Source: Saccharophagus sp. K07 (lineage in GTDB: Bacteria > Pseudomonadota > Gammaproteobacteria > Pseudomonadales > Cellvibrionaceae). From it: DNA of 64,000 nt. The notes under the pieces are model-generated. The model saw only the letters and a program-made list of their open reading frames with translations. It was not told the DNA's origin and did no database searches. This document shows positions 47,683 through 57,680 of this stretch, in pieces. A program made the translations under genes and the position numbers. The stretch is taken from assembly GCF_014336955.1 (NCBI RefSeq), contig NZ_QRAI01000001.1, positions 930,001-994,000 on the forward strand. Direction: 5' to 3'. The stretch's first letter is position 1. Every line of letters starts with the position of its first letter.

Positions 47683-48552
47683 ATGGGCTTTGCCAGAGTC
47701 ATTGTGTTGTTGAGCTTGTGGAGTTTCAGCAGTTCCGCGACGGTTTACAGCAGCTTTTTGGAAAATGGGTCCTGGACCTCGAACGCCTCGGTGTTCGAGT
47801 GCCGCTTAACGCACACTGTGCCATCCTACGGGAATGCGGTATTTCATACTCGCGCCGGGGAGACATCTGAGTTCTATCTCGAAGGCGATACCGGCCGATT
47901 GAAAGAAGGGGAGGCGACCTTGCTTGCCCGTTCGCCCATCTGGGCAGAGGTTCGACGGCAGGTTGAGATCGGTCAGATCCCGATGATCCGGGAAAAGCGG
48001 GCGGTGCAGTTGCCCTCGGCAACCACTGAGCGAATGCTTTCCGAGTTATACAGCGGTCAGGAATTGGTTATTGCATATGACCCCTGGTATGGCAGTGAAG
48101 ACCCATTACAGCTGGCAATAACGACTGTTGGTTTCCGCGCGGCCTATGACAGTTATCTCACCTGTCTAGCAGGGCTATTGCCCGTCAACTTCGATCAAAT
48201 CCGACGCACATCCATCTATTACGCCAGCGGTCAAGTAGAGGAACTTCAGCTGGCGGAGCGGCGCAAACTGGACAATATAGTGGCCTACGTCAAAGCAGAC
48301 CCGAGTGTGCGCGAGTTTTTTATTGATGGGCACACCGACAGTGTCGGCACTCGCGAGGTTAACTTGGCGGTGGCGCAGAAGCGGGCAGAGCAGGTAACCA
48401 ATTATCTGATCAAAAAAGGTGTTCCCAAGGAGGCGATCACCAGTCGCTGGCACGGTGAGCGCTATCCGATTGCGTCTAATGAAACACCGGCCGGGCGCGC
48501 TAAAAACCGCCGTGTGACGATTCGCTTGGAGAGGGTTACTTTGGAAGATTGA
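47683..48552 (+). CDS. motY: MotY-family flagellar stator-ring protein
   Basis: A 289-residue exported protein: short signal peptide (cut near SSA, about residue 19), an N-terminal beta domain (YLEGDTGRLKEGEATLLARS) and a C-terminal OmpA-like peptidoglycan-binding domain (FFIDGHTDSVGTREVN; GRAKNRRVTIRLE). MotY forms the T-ring that anchors stators to the polar flagellum basal body in Vibrio and Pseudomonas. The sigma-28 promoter upstream and the pyrC/argG neighbours support this over a general OmpA protein. It ends 2 bases from the opposing gene. Confidence 0.9.
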   Translation: MGFARVIVLLSLWSFSSSATVYSSFLENGSWTSNASVFECRLTHTVPSYGNAVFHTRAGETSEFYLEGDTGRLKEGEATLLARSPIWAEVRRQVEIGQIPMIREKRAVQLPSATTERMLSELYSGQELVIAYDPWYGSEDPLQLAITTVGFRAAYDSYLTCLAGLLPVNFDQIRRTSIYYASGQVEELQLAERRKLDNIVAYVKADPSVREFFIDGHTDSVGTREVNLAVAQKRAEQVTNYLIKKGVPKEAITSRWHGERYPIASNETPAGRAKNRRVTIRLERVTLED

Positions 48553-48554
48553 GG

Positions 48555-50144
48555 TCAGCTGGAGCGCAGACTCGATTTCTGCTGTTTTCTGCCTTGATCC
48601 AACACTTTTTGTGCCCGGGAGCAGATGTCTCCCGAAAAACGCTGTTGGCAATCGGCGGTAATGGATTCGGCCTGAGCAAGATCGCGCGCTTCCACCAGTT
48701 CAAGCACCCAATTGTTATAGGCCGAGCCGATGATTTCGCGCGGGTGTTTGGGGTCTTTAACGGCTTCGCTGGGCTGGTTTAGATAATCAGCCAAAATAGT
48801 GACGACTTCCTGCCAGTTTTTTTCTTCCCACTGATATTCCGCCCAGCGCAGGTAAAACCAGTTCACCATGTCCGGCCAAGCGCGGGGATCGCTGAGATGT
48901 CCTTCGGTAAGTGACAGCACAAGCAGGCCGTCGTCGAAGCGTTTCAGCTCCGCTAGCTTGGTCATCAAAACGCTCACTGCATTGATGACTCTCTGTTCTA
49001 GCGCTGCTCTTTCCTGCCCCGCTGCCAGTCCTCGGCTCAAAAGGTCACCCATGATCGCCAGGGTTTGCTCCGTATCGCCCAGTTGCGCGTAAGTGAGCAT
49101 GGCGCCTGACATATACATCTTCAGTGAGTTCTGCAGTCCGGTCACTGTTAAATGGCGCTGGCTGTCCTGCATCACCGTTGCATAAGTGACGTCAAAAAGG
49201 CGTTTCAGAGTTTTCCAATCCTGTTGTATTGCGAGTGCGTGGATTTCACGATTGTAGAAATAGAGGCGCTTTTCCTGAGCCATTGGATTGGACGGATCTA
49301 TAAAAGCGCTGATTTCGGCTAGGCGTAAGCTATCTTTCTCGTCCATTCGGCTGGAAATGGTGTGCTGATTGAGCATATTACGGGCGGCGAGATGCGTGGC
49401 GCTGATTCGTTCCCTCTTTAGATAATCCTGGTAGGTCGCCGGTTGCAGGCTGCGGCTGGTAAACCAGTCGTTGTTGTTGCGTTCGTAAAAGGCTTCGTCG
49501 TGCAGCTGGTCATAGCCGTTGGGGCTGGTGGTCTCCACATCAATTTTGCGGCCGTCGCGCAGGTCCAATTGAATGAATGCGTGCGAGGGGAGTAGAACGC
49601 CCTGAACCCGCAGGTTGTAGTGACGCGCCAAGATCGCGTACAGCAGGCTGGCGCTGATGCAGTTGAACTCGCCGGTTTCAAAGATCCCCATGAGCCGTGA
49701 TTGATCCGTCGAATAGCCGTTGGGAGCGCCGCCCCGGCTCTCCTTGAGAAAGAAAGTGTTGTGCATCTCGATATTGAGCAGCTGTCCGATCAGCCAGTCG
49801 TTTTTGCGCTCGACGATCAGTTTGTCGATCTGTTTGCGGAATTGAGCGATACGGGTTTTGACGGATTCGTAGTCGGCAAAATCCCGCACCCCGGAGGCGA
49901 CGAGATAGAGGGCGAGCAGGGCGTCCGGATCGTCGCGGCCGGCGAGGTGGAGATCGCCCAGGGTGGCGCGCTCGAAGTAGCTGAGTTCGGACCAGATAGG
50001 GTAGTGCGTCGTCCCATAGTTGGAACGATCTTCGTCTGCCAGAGCGCCTCCCGCCAAGCCAAGCAGTAGTAATAGCAGCAGCGCCAGCACGCTTCTGCTC
50101 CTGGTCGGCGGTAGGGGAATAAAATGAAGGCTGCGGTTCGACAT
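48555..50144 (-). CDS. Exported transglutaminase-like protein with helical repeats
   Basis: A 529-residue protein with an N-terminal hydrophobic signal (SVLALLLLLLLGLAGGALA). A transglutaminase-like core follows at about 120-230: candidate catalytic Cys162 in GEFNCISASLLYAILA, His188 in LPSHAFIQLDL and Asp202 in KIDVETTSPNGYD. The last half is all-helical and TPR-like (residues about 280-500). The Cys-His-Asp order suggests a peptidase or amidase, probably in the envelope, but the family function is unknown to me. ATG 50144 is used; a GTG lies two codons upstream. It lies between motY and argG, converging on motY. Confidence 0.75.
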   Translation of the reverse strand: MSNRSLHFIPLPPTRSRSVLALLLLLLLGLAGGALADEDRSNYGTTHYPIWSELSYFERATLGDLHLAGRDDPDALLALYLVASGVRDFADYESVKTRIAQFRKQIDKLIVERKNDWLIGQLLNIEMHNTFFLKESRGGAPNGYSTDQSRLMGIFETGEFNCISASLLYAILARHYNLRVQGVLLPSHAFIQLDLRDGRKIDVETTSPNGYDQLHDEAFYERNNNDWFTSRSLQPATYQDYLKRERISATHLAARNMLNQHTISSRMDEKDSLRLAEISAFIDPSNPMAQEKRLYFYNREIHALAIQQDWKTLKRLFDVTYATVMQDSQRHLTVTGLQNSLKMYMSGAMLTYAQLGDTEQTLAIMGDLLSRGLAAGQERAALEQRVINAVSVLMTKLAELKRFDDGLLVLSLTEGHLSDPRAWPDMVNWFYLRWAEYQWEEKNWQEVVTILADYLNQPSEAVKDPKHPREIIGSAYNNWVLELVEARDLAQAESITADCQQRFSGDICSRAQKVLDQGRKQQKSSLRSS

Positions 50145-50319
50145 GGTCACTTGGATGGCGCGCTGTGCAAATGGTTCTCTGATTAATTTTTACCCGGATT
50201 TAAAGTATGACCCAGCATGCCGCTGATTACTGTTAATTCGTCGACTATGGCGCTACAATGCGCGCCCAGGCAAATCCGCCACTCCCCATTCCCCCCGCTC
50301 ATAAATGTTGGAGAGCATC

Positions 50320-51540
50320 ATGTCTTCCGTTAAAAAAGTCGTATTGGCTTATTCCGGTGGTCTGGACACTTCGGTGATCGTGCGTTGGTTGCAAGACACC
50401 TACAAATGCGAAGTGGTGACCTTTACAGCAGATATCGGTCAGGGCGAGGAATTGGAGCCAGCGCGCGCCAAGGCACAAGCGCTGGGCGTTAAAGAAATTT
50501 ATATCGAAGACCTGCGCGAAGAATTCGTGCGGGATTTCGTGTTCCCCATGTTCCGCGCCAATACTATTTACGAAGGCGAATATTTGCTGGGCACTTCCAT
50601 CGCGCGCCCATTGATTGCCAAACGTTTGGTCGAGATCGCCAATATCACTGGTGCGGACGCTATCTCTCACGGCGCTACTGGAAAAGGTAACGACCAGGTT
50701 CGTTTCGAAATCGGTGCTTACGCCCTCAAGCCCGGCATTAAAGTCATCGCGCCTTGGCGCGAGTGGGATCTGACTTCACGTGAAAAGCTGATGGCTTATT
50801 GCGAAGCTCATAACATCCCGGTCGATTTCGCGAAAAACAAAAAGAAATCTCCATACTCCATGGATGCCAACCTGCTGCACATCTCTTACGAAGGTGGCAT
50901 GTTGGAAAATCCTTGGGCCGAGGCCGAAGAGGATATGTGGCGCTGGACTGTGTCACCCGAGGCCGCGCCCGACAAACCAGAATATGTTGAACTGACCTAT
51001 AAAGGCGGTGACATTGTTGCGATCAACGGGCAGCAAATGTCTCCTGCAACGGTTTTGGCAACCCTTAATAAACTCGGTGGCGCACACGGTATTGGCCGCT
51101 TGGATTTGGTGGAAAACCGCTACGTCGGCATGAAATCTCGCGGCTGCTACGAAACTCCTGGCGGCACCATCATGCTGAAAGCGCACCGCGCCATTGAATC
51201 CATTACTTTGGATCGCGAAGTCGCGCATCTGAAAGATTCCTTCATTTCGCGTTACGCCTCCATGGTTTACAACGGCTACTGGTGGTCACCTGAGCGTTTG
51301 ATGCTGCAAAAAGTCATCGACGAATCTCAAGTGTTTGTGAATGGCGATGTTCGAGTGAAATTGTATAAAGGCAGCGTAACGGTTGTCGGCCGCCGCTCTG
51401 CGGACAGTTTGTTCGATGAAAAAATCGCAACTTTCGAAGACGACGCAGGTGCATACAACCAGAAAGATGCGGAAGGCTTTATCAAGCTGAACGCTCTGCG
51501 CATGCGCATCGCAGCACAAAAAGGACGCAAGCTGATTTAA
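50320..51540 (+). CDS. argG: Argininosuccinate synthase
   Basis: A 406-residue enzyme. The ATP PP-loop is AYSGGLDTS (about residues 9-17), and the substrate segments [16 protein letters not shown] and [14 protein letters not shown] are intact. It joins citrulline and aspartate in arginine synthesis. The ATG at 50320 has GGAG 7 bases upstream and gives the family length; the in-frame ATG at 50305 has no such site. A hairpin follows. Position next to motY matches Pseudomonas. Confidence 0.97.
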   Translation: MSSVKKVVLAYSGGLDTSVIVRWLQDTYKCEVVTFTADIGQGEELEPARAKAQALGVKEIYIEDLREEFVRDFVFPMFRANTIYEGEYLLGTSIARPLIAKRLVEIANITGADAISHGATGKGNDQVRFEIGAYALKPGIKVIAPWREWDLTSREKLMAYCEAHNIPVDFAKNKKKSPYSMDANLLHISYEGGMLENPWAEAEEDMWRWTVSPEAAPDKPEYVELTYKGGDIVAINGQQMSPATVLATLNKLGGAHGIGRLDLVENRYVGMKSRGCYETPGGTIMLKAHRAIESITLDREVAHLKDSFISRYASMVYNGYWWSPERLMLQKVIDESQVFVNGDVRVKLYKGSVTVVGRRSADSLFDEKIATFEDDAGAYNQKDAEGFIKLNALRMRIAAQKGRKLI

Positions 51541-51566
51541 TCATTGCTCATTAGCTTGTTAATCGG

Positions 51567-51589
51567 GGCCGAGCGCAGCTCGGCCTTTG
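51567..51589 (+). terminator. Terminator hairpin after argG
   Basis: An 8-base-pair perfect stem (GGCCGAGC with GCTCGGCC, loop GCA) followed by TTTGTT, 26 bases past the argG stop. Confidence 0.8.
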
Positions 51590-51646
51590 TTAATGAATGG
51601 AGCCGCCAGTAAGAGCGGTGACCCCAATATTATTTTGAGGACCATC

Positions 51647-52201
51647 ATGCTCGTACGAATTTTTGCCGCCATTCTTTTGGTTGCTACGACTATCGCCCCC
51701 GCGCTCGCCGCTCGCCCCAACTACAATTACATAGGTGCAGGTTATGCACGCCAACATCTTGACTTGGATTGTGAGCAGGATGGTCTATTTTTAGAGGCGA
51801 GTTTCACTCTCAATGAGCTGATTTATTTCCACGGAAGTCACACTGATTTGACGAGCAGCAGTTGGTGCGGCTCTACGTCAACAGCACTTTCTCTCGGTGT
51901 GCGTGCGGATATCGGTCGTCAATCGAGCCTTTACGGTATGGCGACCATGATTAATCGCGATTATGGCCCGGATTCTGATGCAGGTTTTGGCGGCACTATA
52001 GGTGCGCGCGGTTTCGTTTCGCCAGGTTTTGAAGCGCGCGCTTTCATCACTTATGAATCCATTGATGAAATTCGAGAAACTATTTACGGCGTTGGTATGA
52101 ACCTCTGGTTCTCGCGCGCATTTAGCCTCAATGCGGAAGTGGCCACCAGTGACGACAGCAATGAAAGCTTCGCTGTAGGACTGCGCTTTAACTTCTATTG
52201 A
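51647..52201 (+). CDS. Small outer-membrane beta-barrel protein
   Basis: A 184-residue protein with a signal peptide (cut after ALA, about residue 21) and a mature part of alternating beta strands (YNYIGAGYARQHLD; SLGVRADIGRQSSLYGMATMI; FGGTIGARGFVSPGFEARAFIT). It ends in Phe-Asn-Phe-Tyr, the aromatic C-terminus recognised by the BAM machinery. This suggests an eight-stranded barrel, but no family is recognised. The ATG at 51647 has GAGG 8 bases upstream; a longer frame would start inside the argG terminator and lacks a site. Two cysteines may form a loop disulfide. Confidence 0.75.
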   Translation: MLVRIFAAILLVATTIAPALAARPNYNYIGAGYARQHLDLDCEQDGLFLEASFTLNELIYFHGSHTDLTSSSWCGSTSTALSLGVRADIGRQSSLYGMATMINRDYGPDSDAGFGGTIGARGFVSPGFEARAFITYESIDEIRETIYGVGMNLWFSRAFSLNAEVATSDDSNESFAVGLRFNFY

Positions 52202-52344
52202 TTCTGGAATTTCTGGTTGTTCAGTTTTTTCAGACTTTTCTGAAAATTCAGGCTATAGTATTGGGAGCTGTATTTGTAAACGTTTTTTGTAGTGGACGTT
52301 ATGCAACAGGGCGGAGTACCAGCAGGCGGTTATTTCCAAAGGGT

Positions 52345-52358
52345 TTGACGCTCGTCAA
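52345..52358 (+). promoter_or_regulatory. FNR/ANR box of the ccoNOQP promoter
   Basis: TTGAC-GCTC-GTCAA is a symmetric FNR/ANR site (consensus TTGAT-N4-ATCAA). A -10 element TATACT lies at 52380-52385, placing the site centre about 41 bases before the expected start point, the class II activator position. It should raise cbb3 oxidase expression at low oxygen. Confidence 0.85.
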
Positions 52359-52499
52359 ATCCTAGAATGGGATCCTATCTATACTGCTTTTAACAGCATC
52401 GAAAATCTTTCATACCGCGTAAATACAGCTCAAGACCGCAGAAAGGAACAGTTCTGTGAGTGCTCCGGTTTTTCTTTAACCAACCTTTTGGAAGTTGAT

Positions 52500-53951
52500 A
52501 TGAGTAACGACACGGCGGCATCCGCCCTTCCTGCGCCTGCCTACAACTATCACGTGGTGCGTCAGTTCTCCATCATGACCATCGTGTGGGGCGTTGTTGG
52601 CATGGCGGTAGGTGTGCTGCTCGCAGCGCAATTAATGTGGCCGGATTTAAACGATTTTTGGCAACCCTTTAGCCATTTTGGACGCTTGCGTCCTCTGCAT
52701 ACCAATGCGGTGATTTTTGCTTTTGGTGGCTGCGCTTTGTTCGCGACTTCTTATTTTGTCGTTCAACGCACGTGCCAAGCGCCTCTTTTCGGAGGCTTTT
52801 TAGTTCCGTTTACGTTCTGGGGTTGGCAGGCGGTTATTGTTGCTGCTGCTATTACTCTGCCAATGGGATTTACTACCTCTAAAGAATACGCAGAACTTGA
52901 ATGGCCAATTGATATTCTGATCACCCTGGTATGGGTGGCTTATGCGATCGTGTTTTTTGGCACCATCGTGAAGCGTCGCACTCAGCATATCTATGTTGCC
53001 AACTGGTTCTTCGGTGCATTTATCATCACCGTCGCAGTACTTCACGTAGTGAACAGCGCTGCGGTGCCTGTGCATTGGCTGAAATCTTATTCCGCCTATG
53101 CCGGTGCTGCAGATGCCATGATCCAGTGGTGGTATGGTCACAACGCGGTAGGCTTTTTCTTAACCGCAGGCTTCCTTGGCATCATGTATTACTTCGTTCC
53201 CAAGCAAGCTGGTCGCCCTGTTTATTCCTATCAATTATCAATCGTTCACTTCTGGGCGTTGATTTCCGTTTACGTTTGGGCGGGTGCTCACCACCTGCAT
53301 TACTCCGCCTTGCCAGATTGGGCTCAGAGCCTCGGTATGGTGATGTCCTTGATTCTGCTGGCTCCGTCTTGGGGTGGCATGATCAACGGTATGATGACCC
53401 TGTCCGGTGCGTGGCACAAACTCCGCACTGACCCGACGCTGCGCTTCCTAGTGGTTTCTCTGTCCTTCTACGGTATGTCCACCTTTGAAGGCCCGATGAT
53501 GTCGATCAAGACTGTTAACGCGCTTTCTCACAACACCGACTGGACCATCGGCCACGTACACGCCGGTGCGCTGGGATGGGTGGCAATGATTTCCATTGGT
53601 TCTATCTATCACTTGCTGCCTGTGCTGACTGGTCAAAAAGCCATGTGGAGCGTACGTCTGATCAATGCGCACTTCTGGTTGGCTACTGTAGGTACCGTGT
53701 TGTATATCGCCTCTATGTGGGTCAATGGCATTACTCAAGGCTTGATGTGGCGTGCGTTCAATACAGATGGCACTCTCACTTACAGCTTTGTGGAATCGGT
53801 TGAAGCCAGTTACCCAGGTTATTTTGTCCGCTTCCTTGGTGGAGCGTTTTTCCTCTCCGGCATGCTTTTGATGGCCTACAACGCCTATCGCACGGTTAAT
53901 TCAAAAAATGCGATAGAACCGGAAAAAGCTGCACAACCGCAATTGGCGTGA
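52500..53951 (+). CDS. ccoN: Cytochrome cbb3 oxidase subunit I (CcoN)
   Basis: A 483-residue membrane protein with about twelve helices; the haem and copper histidine regions are present ([19 protein letters not shown] with preceding [16 protein letters not shown]). This is the catalytic subunit that reduces oxygen with high affinity and pumps protons. The ATG at 52500 has GGAAG 5 bases upstream; a TTG at 52488 is less likely. It heads the cco operon behind an FNR-type promoter, and ccoO follows after 13 bases. Confidence 0.97.
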   Translation: MSNDTAASALPAPAYNYHVVRQFSIMTIVWGVVGMAVGVLLAAQLMWPDLNDFWQPFSHFGRLRPLHTNAVIFAFGGCALFATSYFVVQRTCQAPLFGGFLVPFTFWGWQAVIVAAAITLPMGFTTSKEYAELEWPIDILITLVWVAYAIVFFGTIVKRRTQHIYVANWFFGAFIITVAVLHVVNSAAVPVHWLKSYSAYAGAADAMIQWWYGHNAVGFFLTAGFLGIMYYFVPKQAGRPVYSYQLSIVHFWALISVYVWAGAHHLHYSALPDWAQSLGMVMSLILLAPSWGGMINGMMTLSGAWHKLRTDPTLRFLVVSLSFYGMSTFEGPMMSIKTVNALSHNTDWTIGHVHAGALGWVAMISIGSIYHLLPVLTGQKAMWSVRLINAHFWLATVGTVLYIASMWVNGITQGLMWRAFNTDGTLTYSFVESVEASYPGYFVRFLGGAFFLSGMLLMAYNAYRTVNSKNAIEPEKAAQPQLA

Positions 53952-53964
53952 GGAAGAAGTCACC

Positions 53965-54576
53965 ATGAAACACCATGACATAGTGGAAAAAAACATCGGC
54001 TTAATGATCGTGTTGATCATAGTCGCCATCAGCTTCGGCGCACTTGTGGAAATTGTTCCGCAATTTTTCCTCAAGGATACGACCGAGCCTGTTGAAGGGC
54101 TGAAGCCGCTTAGCGCAGTGCAGTTGGAAGGCCGCGATATTTATATTCGAGAAGGTTGCCACGTGTGCCATACCCAAATGGTGCGGCCGCTGCGCGCGGA
54201 AGTGGAGCGCTACGGCCATTATTCCGTTGCTGGTGAATCGGTTTATGAGCACCCGTTCCTGTGGGGCTCAAAACGTACGGGACCTGATCTGGCGCGCGTG
54301 GGGCAGCGCTACAGCGACGAGTGGCACAAAGCGCATTTGTATAACCCCCGCAACGTGGTACCACAGTCCAACATGCCAGCTTTCCCTTGGCTGTATGACC
54401 GCGTCCTGACCGGTAAATACACCGCTGACAAAATGAAAGCATTGCGTTCAGTGGGTGTGCCTTATACGGACGAAGATATAGCGGGCGCCGCGGACGCAGT
54501 TCGCGGAGTGACAGAGATGGACGCCCTGGTCGCTTACTTGCAACAGTTGGGAACACTCTTGACCTACAAGCGGTGA
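53965..54576 (+). CDS. ccoO: Cytochrome cbb3 oxidase subunit II (CcoO), monohaem cytochrome c
   Basis: A 203-residue protein with an N-terminal membrane anchor (about residues 10-30) and one c-type haem site, CHVCH, near residue 58 within [18 protein letters not shown]. Distal Met candidates lie in the NMPAFPW segment. It relays electrons from CcoP to CcoN. The haem is attached in the periplasm. It overlaps nothing and sits in the standard cco order. Confidence 0.97.
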   Translation: MKHHDIVEKNIGLMIVLIIVAISFGALVEIVPQFFLKDTTEPVEGLKPLSAVQLEGRDIYIREGCHVCHTQMVRPLRAEVERYGHYSVAGESVYEHPFLWGSKRTGPDLARVGQRYSDEWHKAHLYNPRNVVPQSNMPAFPWLYDRVLTGKYTADKMKALRSVGVPYTDEDIAGAADAVRGVTEMDALVAYLQQLGTLLTYKR

Positions 54577-54579
54577 GCC

Positions 54580-54774
54580 ATGGACATCAATACGTTACGC
54601 AGTATCTCTCCGATACTGGTTTTATTGGCGTTTATCGGGGTGTGTTGGTGGGCTTTTTCGCCCAAACGGCGCAAGCGTTTCGATGAGGCGGCAAATCTGC
54701 CGTTTGCTGACGAAAACGAGAAAAAAGACGCGCAAAAAACCACCTCATCCGAGCAAGAGCGGGACAAATTATGA
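54580..54774 (+). CDS. ccoQ: Cytochrome cbb3 oxidase small subunit CcoQ
   Basis: A 64-residue protein with one membrane helix (ILVLLAFIGVCWWAFSPKRR) and an acidic/charged tail, the usual CcoQ layout. It stabilises the complex. Its stop overlaps the ccoP start (ATGA). Identification rests on size, helix and position. Confidence 0.93.
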   Translation: MDINTLRSISPILVLLAFIGVCWWAFSPKRRKRFDEAANLPFADENEKKDAQKTTSSEQERDKL

Positions 54775-55667
54775 GTATTTTTTGGAACATCTGGATTATT
54801 GGCTTGACCCTGGCGTGCATTGCTTTGGTGACCTGGGTATTGTTCGCCAATCGCAAAGTCGCCATCAAAGATGACGAAGAACCAGAAAATCGCACTACCG
54901 GCCACGTCTACGATGGCATTGAAGAATATGACAATCCACTGCCCAAGTGGTGGTTTCAATTGTTTGTCGGAACCTTGGTATTCACTGCGGTTTATTTGGT
55001 TATCTATCCTGGTTTGGGTAGTTTTCCAGGGGTAACTGGTTGGACTTCCCTGAACCAGTTGGAGCGTGAGCAAGACAAAGCACGTGATGTCCACAGTGAA
55101 ATTTACAGCGCTTTTTTGCAGACTCCGATCGAAGAATTAGCTCAGGACAACGCGGCCATGAAAATGGCAGTGCGCCTGTTTGCTAACAACTGCGCGGTAT
55201 GTCATGGCGCTGACGGCGGTGGTAACTACGGCTTCCCCAACTTGACCGATAAGGATTGGTTGTATGGCGGCAGCGCAGACAAAATCAAAGAAACCATCAC
55301 TCACGGACGTGCGGGCAGTATGCCAGCTTGGGGCCCCATTATCGGTGAACCCAATGTATTGGCTGTGAGCGAATACGTGTTGTCTCTTTCCAATCAGGAA
55401 CACGACAAGGATCTCGCGGCAAAAGGTTCTGCGGTTTTTCAACAGAATTGCATTGCATGCCATGGTGTTGACGGAACCGGTAACCAAGCGCTCGGTGCTC
55501 CTAATCTGGCGGACAATATTTGGCTGTACGACGGCAGTCGTGAAGGTATTGCTTATTCCGTCCGCAATGGCCGAGCGAATGTGATGCCTGCGCAGAAAGA
55601 TATGTTGCAGGAAGAAAAAATCCATCTGTTAGCCGCTTACGTTTACAGCTTATCGCTGGAGAATTAA
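54771..55667 (+). CDS. ccoP: Cytochrome cbb3 oxidase subunit III (CcoP), dihaem cytochrome c
   Basis: A 298-residue protein with two N-terminal helices and two haem c sites: CAVCH in NNCAVCHGADGG and CIACH in NCIACHGVDGTG. Met ligands follow each (GSMPAWG; ANVMPAQ). It takes electrons from soluble cytochrome c. Start overlaps ccoQ. A stem-loop between its end and ccoG may separate the structural from the assembly genes. Confidence 0.97.
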   Translation: MSIFWNIWIIGLTLACIALVTWVLFANRKVAIKDDEEPENRTTGHVYDGIEEYDNPLPKWWFQLFVGTLVFTAVYLVIYPGLGSFPGVTGWTSLNQLEREQDKARDVHSEIYSAFLQTPIEELAQDNAAMKMAVRLFANNCAVCHGADGGGNYGFPNLTDKDWLYGGSADKIKETITHGRAGSMPAWGPIIGEPNVLAVSEYVLSLSNQEHDKDLAAKGSAVFQQNCIACHGVDGTGNQALGAPNLADNIWLYDGSREGIAYSVRNGRANVMPAQKDMLQEEKIHLLAAYVYSLSLEN

Positions 55668-55675
55668 AAATCCCC

Positions 55676-55709
55676 GCGGCACTGTTTAGTAGTACCTAGG
55701 TAGTGCCGC
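55676..55709 (+). other. Stem-loop between ccoP and ccoG
   Basis: GCGGCACT (55676-55683) pairs perfectly with AGTGCCGC (55702-55709) around an 18-base loop. It starts 9 bases after ccoP and has no T run, so it does not look like a terminator; an RNA-processing or stability element is plausible. Confidence 0.55.
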
Positions 55710-55728
55710 CATTCCGAGGGCTTGTGAA

Positions 55729-57174
55729 GTGTCCGAAGACCCCAAATCGGGCCACGCGCCTGATAAAAAGGGAGACGCTATTCGCTACGTCAACCTTTAC
55801 GAATCTGAATCCAAAATCTACACCCGAAAAGTTTCCGGCTTTTATCAAAAAATCAGACGTTACACGGGACTTCCGTTAATTCTCGGTTTTTTGTTATTGC
55901 CGTGGTTCACCATTGATGGTCGTCCGGCTGTTTTATTTGATCTTGCCGCCCGTAAATTTCACATACTCACGCTGACGTTTTGGCCGCAAGACTTCATGCT
56001 GCTGGCCTGGGCGCTGATTATTTCCGCGTTTACCTTGTTTACCGTCACGGTGTTGCTCGGCCGCGTGTGGTGCGGTTTTACCTGTCCACAAACAGTTTGG
56101 ACATTGATGTTTATTTCTGTTGAGCATTTGTGCGAAGGCGATCGCAACAAGCGCATCAAACTGGATAAACAGCCGTGGAATTTGGAAAAAGTACTGCGCA
56201 AATCCAGCAAACATTTTTTGTGGGTGGTAATTGCGTTTATTACTGGAGCCACGTTTATCGGCTATTTCACGCCGATTCGTGAACTCTTGCTGGGATTTGT
56301 TCCGCATCGTGCGGAGAGTGGTTTGGTTTATTTCGATATCCATCCAGTTGCCGCGTTCTGGACGTTGTTTTTTACCGGCATGACGTATCTCAACGCCGGT
56401 TGGATGCGTGAGCAAGTGTGTAAATACATGTGTCCTTACGCGCGTTTTCAGGCGGTTATGTATGACCGCGATACTTTGGCCGTGTATTACGATCCGAAGC
56501 GCGGTGAAAAACGCGGTCCGCGTCGTCCAGGGGATGACTATAAGAAAAGCGGCTTGGGTGATTGCATCGATTGTTCCTGGTGCGTGCAGGTTTGCCCGGT
56601 GAATATCGATATTCGCGACGGTTTGCAATACGAATGCATTAACTGCGGATTATGTGTCGATGCGTGCAACACCGTTATGGATAAGATGTCTTATCCTCGA
56701 GGCTTGATCCGTTTTACTTCCGAGGACGAATTGCAGACCGGTAAAACGCGATTTTTCCGTCCGCGCTTGTTCGGTTATTGCTTCGCAGTTCTGGCAATGG
56801 TTAGCGTGTTTGCTTATGCCATCGCAACTCGCAGCCCTATAGGTATAGATGTGATTCGCGACCGGGGCGCGCGTTTGTATCGCGTAATGGGGAACGAGAT
56901 CCAGAACGTGTATACGGTGAAAATCAACAATATGGATTCGCACGACCATGTTTATGACATAGAAGTGGAAGGCGATTATCCGTTTGAGTTGAGAAACTAC
57001 CACCCGAAAACTGTGGAAGCAGGGGAAGTCTTTACTTTGCCAGTGCGTGTTTCTGTTCCGCGCGATCAACTGAAAGGCGAGAAAAACAAGCTGCGTTTTA
57101 TTGTGCGTGCTCAGGATAATGAGTCCATTCACGCCTCCGAAACCACCGTTTTTATGGGACCCGACGTTAAATGA
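55729..57174 (+). CDS. ccoG: Polyferredoxin CcoG (FixG), copper-handling factor for cbb3 assembly
   Basis: A 481-residue protein: several membrane helices with GFTCPQTVW and KYMCPYARFQ, then two [4Fe-4S] motifs, CIDCSWCVQVCP and CINCGLCVDAC, and a C-terminal periplasmic Ig-like domain. CcoG is reported to reduce copper(II) to copper(I) for cbb3 maturation. It starts at a GTG with GAGG 9 bases upstream. The stop overlaps the ccoH start. Confidence 0.95.
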   Translation: MSEDPKSGHAPDKKGDAIRYVNLYESESKIYTRKVSGFYQKIRRYTGLPLILGFLLLPWFTIDGRPAVLFDLAARKFHILTLTFWPQDFMLLAWALIISAFTLFTVTVLLGRVWCGFTCPQTVWTLMFISVEHLCEGDRNKRIKLDKQPWNLEKVLRKSSKHFLWVVIAFITGATFIGYFTPIRELLLGFVPHRAESGLVYFDIHPVAAFWTLFFTGMTYLNAGWMREQVCKYMCPYARFQAVMYDRDTLAVYYDPKRGEKRGPRRPGDDYKKSGLGDCIDCSWCVQVCPVNIDIRDGLQYECINCGLCVDACNTVMDKMSYPRGLIRFTSEDELQTGKTRFFRPRLFGYCFAVLAMVSVFAYAIATRSPIGIDVIRDRGARLYRVMGNEIQNVYTVKINNMDSHDHVYDIEVEGDYPFELRNYHPKTVEAGEVFTLPVRVSVPRDQLKGEKNKLRFIVRAQDNESIHASETTVFMGPDVK

Positions 57175-57680
57175 ACCTCGAAGCCAAAAAGCCCGCCTAC
57201 AAAGAACCCTGGTTTTGGATGGTCCTGGGGCCGTTGCTGGTGGTTATGGTCGTCAGCTTGACCATGGTTTCTGTGGCATTTCGTTTGGCGGATGATCGAG
57301 TCAAGGATGACTATTACAAGGAAGGTCGCATGATCAACAAGCGCTTTGCGGAAGAGCAAGTTGCGATCACTCAGGGAGTGGTGGGTGATATCACTTTTGA
57401 TTTCACCACAGCTGAAGTTTTTGTCGAACTTCAGGCGAAGGAATTACCGGATCAGTTGGTTCTCACTTTCTCTCATCCTGCCAATGCGGATGCGGACGAA
57501 ACCTTGTTGTTGCGCCGCATCGCAGGTGGTCGGTACCGTGCCGATCTTGCTCATAAGTTTCAAGGGCGCTGGTATTTAATTGTCAGCAATTCCGGTGCAA
57601 CGGAAGACGACAATTGGCGGGTCACTACAGAACTGGATTTCAATCGCGGCCATAGTGCGCGTTTCAGCGCCCATCTTTAA
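57171..57680 (+). CDS. ccoH: Cbb3 oxidase maturation protein CcoH (FixH)
   Basis: A 169-residue protein with one N-terminal membrane helix (about residues 12-37, PWFWMVLGPLLVVMVVSLTM) and a periplasmic beta domain of the FixH family. It joins the oxidase during assembly. Its ATG overlaps the ccoG stop (ATGA), and ccoI starts directly after its own stop, so translation is coupled. Confidence 0.93.
   Translation: MNLEAKKPAYKEPWFWMVLGPLLVVMVVSLTMVSVAFRLADDRVKDDYYKEGRMINKRFAEEQVAITQGVVGDITFDFTTAEVFVELQAKELPDQLVLTFSHPANADADETLLLRRIAGGRYRADLAHKFQGRWYLIVSNSGATEDDNWRVTTELDFNRGHSARFSAHL

Noticed and set aside
55933-56628. A 231-codon frame antisense to ccoG
   Set aside because: Lies inside ccoG, whose helices and cluster motifs are clear; the antisense product looks random.
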